Of a DNA stretch of 64,000 nt, positions 59,118-64,000 are shown piece after piece (within the stretch, counting starts at the first letter, position 1; the number at the start of each line of letters is the position of its first letter). A program made the translations under genes and the position numbers. Origin of the DNA: Argentina anserina (taxonomy: Eukaryota; Streptophyta; Magnoliopsida; Rosales; Rosaceae); contig NC_065875.1 of assembly GCF_933775445.1 (NCBI RefSeq), positions 17,731,555 through 17,795,554 on the forward strand, in the 5' to 3' direction. Under the pieces are notes generated by a model. It saw only the letters and a program-made list of their open reading frames with translations, was not told the DNA's origin and searched no databases.

Positions 59118-60486
59118 TAAAACATTGTTGAAGGTGAGGTAGGTGATACCTATTACCTAAAGAGCAAAAGAAAATTTTATGAGTTCTTAGCTTTCAGTGT
59201 TTTATGTTTTGTCATACAATGTCAATCAAGAGAAGCATAAAACAAAAACAAAAATACCATAAACAACACAGTCATATACTTGCATGTAATTCAATACATA
59301 ACTTTAATCAACATTAAGCAATACTCTTGAGCAATTACTTAACATCTTGTAATTCTTTTCAATAAGCCACACAAGATAAAAACATGTTATCCAAAGAATC
59401 AAATCAACATCTTTAGACAGAAGATCTAATTCCAAGTATCTGAATTTATTTTCATCAAATATGCTTATTGTTGTCTGTATTCTAAAATCATATTTTAACC
59501 ACTTCTTTGGAAGAATAAAATATGAATTTAAAAACACAGAACACAACTTTTCAGTTTGTTATCTTGAAAATTCCCTGCAGATATCAAAGAAGAATGCTTT
59601 GTGCAATATGTTTAATTATACCAACAGGAAACCACAAACCAATTTTGAGCTTATAACTTTGTTTTCTACCCAGATAATCTTTATAAGAAAACTAAGCTCT
59701 GTGCCATGTAAACCTTTTACAATGTATAAAATTGGGAGATTTTAAAATTCTGCATACATTGTCTATCAATTACAGCACACACATAGAATGCAATCATTCA
59801 ATTCATTCAATTCAACCATAGAGTATATATTTGCATAGAAAATTAAATTTCCCAGCCATACAGGAACCACACGTCAACCACAATCCAAGTCTCTAAGCTA
59901 CTCTTATATGCACGCTGGGTGTGCTCTAGGGTTCTTATGTATATACATATATATATATATATACTTCATATAATCTGCTTAAATTGAAATCGGAAAACCT
60001 TTAAGAAAAACCTGTTTTGCTTTTTCCCCAAATTTACTGCAGTTTTTTAGCGGAAGCATAGAACAAATTTTTGAATCAGCAGCAATTCCCTTTGGGTTAT
60101 GAATCCAGTAAGAGACGTAAAGGTCTCAATCGCTTCCGATCCAGTCGTCTTCCCATATCCAGAAGCTCAACGTTTTGAAAAACACAACGGCTAAAATTTT
60201 TCTGGGTTATTATTCTTGAGTTCGGATTGGGTTGAGACCGGATCCGCGTGTTTGCAACCGGTTCGACCCATAAAGCAAAATTCCTCAGTAGTAACGCTCG
60301 TGACCAGCAGTAACGCTCGCGACCCTTCATAACGTTCGCGATTCTCAGTGACGCTCGCGATCCTCAGCGACGCTCGCGACCATTAGTGACGCTCGCGACC
60401 ATCAAGAACACCATTGTTTTTTTTTTTGTTAAAATCTAAAACCGATTTTTAGTTATGCAACACTGAAAATTTTTGTGCTCATAAGT
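59118..60486 (-). other. Copia 2 untranslated leader
   Basis: Region between PBS and gag. It contains four to five tandem GACGCTCGCGA-type units at about 60290-60405 (unit about 21 bp, core AACGCTCGCGACC). No protein recognised. Confidence 0.6.
60290..60405. repeat. tandem repeat with TCGCGA core
   Basis: About five imperfect units of roughly 20 bp, each with AACGCTCG or GACGCTCGCGA, in the leader of Copia 2. Confidence 0.8.
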
Positions 60487-60501
60487 GCTCTGATACCATA
60501 A

Positions 60502-61005
60502 TGTAAATCAAATTACATGATATGAGTACAAAACAAAAGATCATATGCATAACAACTAATTGTTAACTTAGTGAATGAGATTTACTTACCATCTTCATGA
60601 ACGACGACACCGTGATCCATTATGCCTTAATCAGAAGTCACAAGGTGCTAGGCAAAGTCTTCTGTTAGTCACTACTCTCTGCTTTCTCAATGGACATAAA
60701 CTTCCGCAAATAACTCGTAGTGATAACAGGGACGTTTACCATCTATATATAGAGAATCTTTAACCCTTAAGAGTTTTTCCATTAAAGACATCTTGTGAGT
60801 AAAGTCATCTTATTTAGATTCCTGATTCAATACTGATTTGTAATCTTGTTTCTAGACTTAAATTAGGATTCCTTACCATAATGATATAATACACGAAATC
60901 ATTAGGAATTAGATTTGATATTATCTTTGTTTCCATGTAGAAATAGATTATGACATTAAACATGATAATCATATAATATGTGATATGTCCAAAATTGATC
61001 TAACA
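60502..61005 (-). repeat. 5' LTR of Copia 2
   Basis: 504 bp, directly followed by the TSD GCCCC at 61006-61010. Confidence 0.93.
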
Positions 61006-61010
61006 GCCCC

Positions 61011-62061
61011 ATGCCTCAGCTTCTCCAGATTTGATGTAATTTGTTAAGCGAGTAAAAGCATAGATCCAAGACGCATTGTGACAAGTTTCAATAATCAAGA
61101 CAAGTTACAAGATTACCCTATAAAACATTTATATAAAAAACGTGTTCTCTCTCTCAAGCAAGATTTGGATATATGATCCAATCTTCAAATTGGGAGGGGG
61201 GGGGGGGGGGTTGGCAGTTTTCCAAGTAGTTTTTCTGCTTTTTCCCTACTCTTTGTGGTAGTTCCATGTCACAACCAAGATTTTAAATTTTTAGCAAGCC
61301 AAATCTCACCTCTACACCACTCTCATTCATCTCTTATCTCTCCAATCATGTTTTCCGTCAACGTTTCTCCAGTGTTCCATTCTTCTCTCTATTTTCCCCC
61401 AAATTTTCAATTGATTTCCTTTATAAAGTTTCTCCTCCGATCAGGCACGATGTTTATCACTAGATCTCTCGGGTCATGTCTTTGCTTGCGTTGCTGGCCG
61501 CCACTCACCTCCCCCTCTTTTTTCGGTTTCTTTTGGTTTCGATGGCCTAATCGTGGTGGAATGGTTCGTCCTCCTCTGCTCGGTTACGGTGTTAAGTGAT
61601 TTTTCGCTATCTATTTCGGGTCATCTCATCGCTTGCAATACTGGCTTTCCTCACCTGCAATTTTTTTTTTGGCCCTTACCTCAAGCATCTTCTTGCTTGA
61701 TGGCTGCTTAGCTGTGGAAGAAAACTTTTATAGTGGTTATGAGATTGGATCTGTGGGGATTCGTTGTGCTAATGGTGATTTGCTTTGTTGGTTTCTCCGG
61801 ATTGTGAAAGATTTGACGACCTCCGCTCCTGGTGGTCAATTTATGAAGGCCGTAGTCATCACCCTTTTCCAGGAGTTTACTATCTGGATTAGCTTATTTT
61901 AGATTTCTGTTTGTTGGTTTGTTGTCGTTACTTTGGCCCTTGATTAAGTTTGTAATTGATGTTTCTTTTAATAAAGAATGTGCTTTTACCACCCAAAAGA
62001 GAGAGACAAGATTACCCTTATTGGTATGGCCCGAGTGAAAAATAACCAACCGCCCTACGGC
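61011..62061. other. spacer and promoter region
   Basis: Contains 15 consecutive G at 61196-61210. The forward frames at 61255-61599 and 61633-61902 show no domain. The end near 61960 (TTTTAATAAAGAATG) could be the tail of an old LINE. Confidence 0.4.
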
Positions 62062-62069
62062 TATAAATA
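62062..62069 (+). promoter_or_regulatory. TATA box of KASH-candidate gene
   Basis: TATAAATA lies 127 bp before the ATG at 62189. The leader between is AC- and TC-rich. Confidence 0.75.
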
Positions 62070-62188
62070 CACCATTTTGTTGACTCCAGTCTCCCAGTGG
62101 TCATCATTTTCCACAGTAACAAAAAATCAAAGCCTTCGTCGTCGTCTTCATCTCCCGCCAAAAAGAGAAGGAGACGCAGAGAGAATTG

Positions 62189-63558
62189 ATGAAGGAGTAC
62201 CAAACCCCACTCAAGGACCATGCTCGTCTTCCTCCTAAGCTCTCCAATCGCGTCTCCTCCTCCAAGAAGATCGTAAACCTTCAAATCCTTAGCTTCACCT
62301 TTTCAATTTCAAATCCCTAATTTCATCGCTCGCTTTCTTACTCTTACAGATTCCGAAGAAGAGCTTGTTTTCTTCAATCTCCGAAGATCCGCAAGTCAAC
62401 CACTCGGTGGAGTCGTCTCCGATCTCTCTGATTTCTCAGATCGATGAGGTCAATCGCGATGCTGACGTCACTCAGGTTAGCTCCAACTTCACTCCGATTT
62501 TGAAAGTTGACCTCGGTGTGTTTGGATTTCGTATTATGCTTGGATAAACCTCTACGTCTTTGTATGATTTGTTGCTTCTGTTACATTTCATTAAGTGTTG
62601 TTGTTGTTGTTGTAAAGGTTTTGAGGCATTCATAACTGTTTTAGAGGCACATTTAGTTACTGAGAAAATGCCTCAAAGAGAAGGATAGATATAATATTTG
62701 ATACTGCTGTTTGGTGTAAACATACTATTGAGTCATGTGAATGCGAGTCTGTGGATATTTCAGTTCATTTTGGGTTACATGATTTTGCCCTAGTTTTGCT
62801 GTTGTGACGATTTTGATTCATACATAGTGTACACTTTCTTGTTACTGAGTTAATGCCTGAGACAATTGCAAAAGATATCTGATTCTGCTCTTTTGGTATA
62901 AATAGAATTTGATTCAATATGATTGCAAGAGTTTGTGGATACTTGAGGTTGCAAATCTTGCTTATGTAAAGCATTTTACGCATTTGTAATGTCTGCACTT
63001 TTGTCACTGAGAAATTTTTGGAAGAAAGATGTAATTATCTTTGATACTGCTGTTTTGTTTATGAGACTTTGATTTTTCTGGCTGAATCGTTGGGGAGTTT
63101 AATTGTGTGTTTTTGGCTTTCAGACTCTGATGACCCTGCCAGATCCAGCACTCTCACCTTCAACAGAGAGCTTGTTTACCTCTGATCTCTCTCCATCTTC
63201 AGAGTCCACAATGTCAAGCCATTCCTCTTGGACTGTTGCTACATGTGGAAATGATGCCTCTAAGTTTGGTTCTATGGGGGCTGAGGTAGTAGCAAGCTTT
63301 CTAAAGCAAGCTCGGACTGAGGTCTTGAACTCTGCTGGTGTGGATGCTAAATCCAAGAAGCTTCTGGACGCACTGGTTGAGATTGTTATAGAGGATTTAC
63401 ACACTGTGCCTGAAGAGAGGGACCAGATCGCTGAACTTATATCAATGAAAGCCAAAATACGGGTTGTGTGTCTTTTGCTATTGATCCTCACAATGACTGT
63501 GCTGTCGATGTTCAGCTCTGGTTCCGGAAGAAATTTTCACGGACCACTGCCTACTTGA
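62189..63558 (+). CDS. tail-anchored protein, plant KASH (SINE-type) candidate
   Basis: Three exons: 62189-62272, 62350-62475 and 63124-63558. All are in phase 0 and give 645 bp, 214 residues. The N-terminus is basic (MKEYQTPLKDHARLPPKLSN, then SSSKK). A Ser/Thr-rich segment (about 75-110) follows, then a short helical region (residues 118-175) with AEVVASFLKQARTEVLNSAG and KLLDALVEIVIEDLHTVPEE. One membrane helix spans about 182-200 (IRVVCLLLLILTMTVLSMF) and the tail of 14 residues ends GPLPT. A C-terminal helix with a short tail ending in X-X-Pro-Thr is the plant KASH signature that binds SUN proteins in the nuclear envelope. Small SINE3/4-type proteins share this plan. KASH identity is inference; the gene model is well supported by splice sites and frame. 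Confidence 0.72.
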
Positions 63559-64000
63559 ACTCTTACTGTAGAGCTGCATCAACTGTCTGATCAAGATAAA
63601 TGGTACGGCCTCTTGCTCTCGGACTTAGTCATAGTAGGTATACTCTTCTCCATTCGATTTAGTCTACAGCGTAGCTGGTATAATCATATAAACCTCTTGT
63701 TTAGTGTTATGGACATGGTTATGGATCATCTATTTTACAGTACTGGTGTGACCTCCTGAAAACGGAATGCGACTATTACTGTATTCCTCAATTATTGGTG
63801 GTAGTAAGAACTTAATTTGATTACTAAACTCTAATTTGATTACTAAATTCCAGCTTTCTGGATAACTGTCTAATCTGATGATTTACTCCTGAAATAATAA
63901 AAAAATTCTGTAGAGTACTTTAGAAAATCAGTGTTGTATGTCTCTAAAGCTTTTGTTAGGTTCTAAGATGGCATGTGCATTTGCATTATGAATAATGTCT
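63559..64000. other. 3' flank
   Basis: Downstream flank of the preceding gene, AT-rich. AATAATAAAAAAATT near 63893 is a possible polyadenylation region. No gene seen. Confidence 0.5.

Larger units (their letters stand above)
53861..61010 (-). mobile_element. Copia LTR retrotransposon 2 (7.14 kb)
   Basis: The element is 53866-61005, with 504-bp LTRs, a perfect 5-bp duplication GCCCC (53861-53865, 61006-61010), PBS at 60487-60498 and PPT at 54370-54380. Gag, integrase, RT and RNase H lie on the minus strand and align along their length with Copia 1 at protein level, although the LTR sequences differ. A hand count finds about 21 differences between its two LTRs (about 4 percent), so it is older than Copia 1. 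The coding region is broken at several points. Confidence 0.93.

Noticed and set aside
61255..61902. Two forward frames as a gene before the KASH candidate
   Set aside because: No domain, no splice-linked continuation, codon use unlike neighbours; treated as spacer or old LINE tail.
1..64000. CRISPR arrays, bacterial operons, phage genes
   Set aside because: No spaced direct repeats of that type and no prokaryotic genes; the window is plant nuclear DNA.

Overview
This window is nuclear DNA from a eudicot plant, possibly Rosaceae (weak inference from codon style and repeat families). It has intron-split genes with GT/AG borders, AT-rich spacers, TATA boxes and many LTR retrotransposons. I see no bacterial, phage, CRISPR or rRNA content.

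Layout. 0.36-12.85 kb holds a broken, intron-containing copy of translation initiation factor eIF3a. A 7.1 kb Copia element sits inside one of its exons with a perfect 5-bp target duplication. 13.4-14.3 kb is an intronless EF-hand gene of the CP1 type. 15.2-15.6 kb is a foldback MITE with an 8-bp target duplication. 16.3-17.1 kb is a small conserved plant gene with a coding lesion. 17.9-20.1 kb is a five-exon double-B3 transcription factor. 20.8-23.6 kb, on the minus strand, is the replication gene SLD5 (GINS subunit), with two E2F-type sites upstream and a rearranged plastid rpoA fragment in its first coding intron. 24-28 kb holds a Cassandra-like solo LTR carrying a 5S-rRNA-like stretch, a DUF4283 (LINE-type) relic, a Copia solo LTR and a perfect 82-bp hairpin.

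28.8-41.7 kb is the most original region. It carries three related small secreted-protein genes, all on the minus strand: one intact at 38.07-38.42 kb and two broken at 28.8 and 40.3 kb. Each has an upstream copy of the same short promoter motif. Transposons separate them, including a MITE inside a 59-bp perfect inverted repeat and a 5'-truncated Ty3/Gypsy chromovirus with a 2.76 kb LTR. 42.0-47.2 kb is a short-LTR Copia element. 48.9-51.1 kb is a solo LTR of the same Gypsy family. 52.7-53.5 kb is a non-autonomous hAT element. 53.9-61.0 kb is a second, older relative of the first Copia element. 62.2-63.6 kb is a three-exon gene for a tail-anchored protein whose end (TM plus short tail ending PLPT) fits plant KASH proteins of the SINE type.

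The probably functional genes are CP1, the B3 gene, SLD5, the small secreted protein and the KASH candidate. They are independent single-gene units, and most of the remaining DNA is transposon-derived. Exon borders, LTR borders and repeat arms were read by eye. LTR differences are hand counts.
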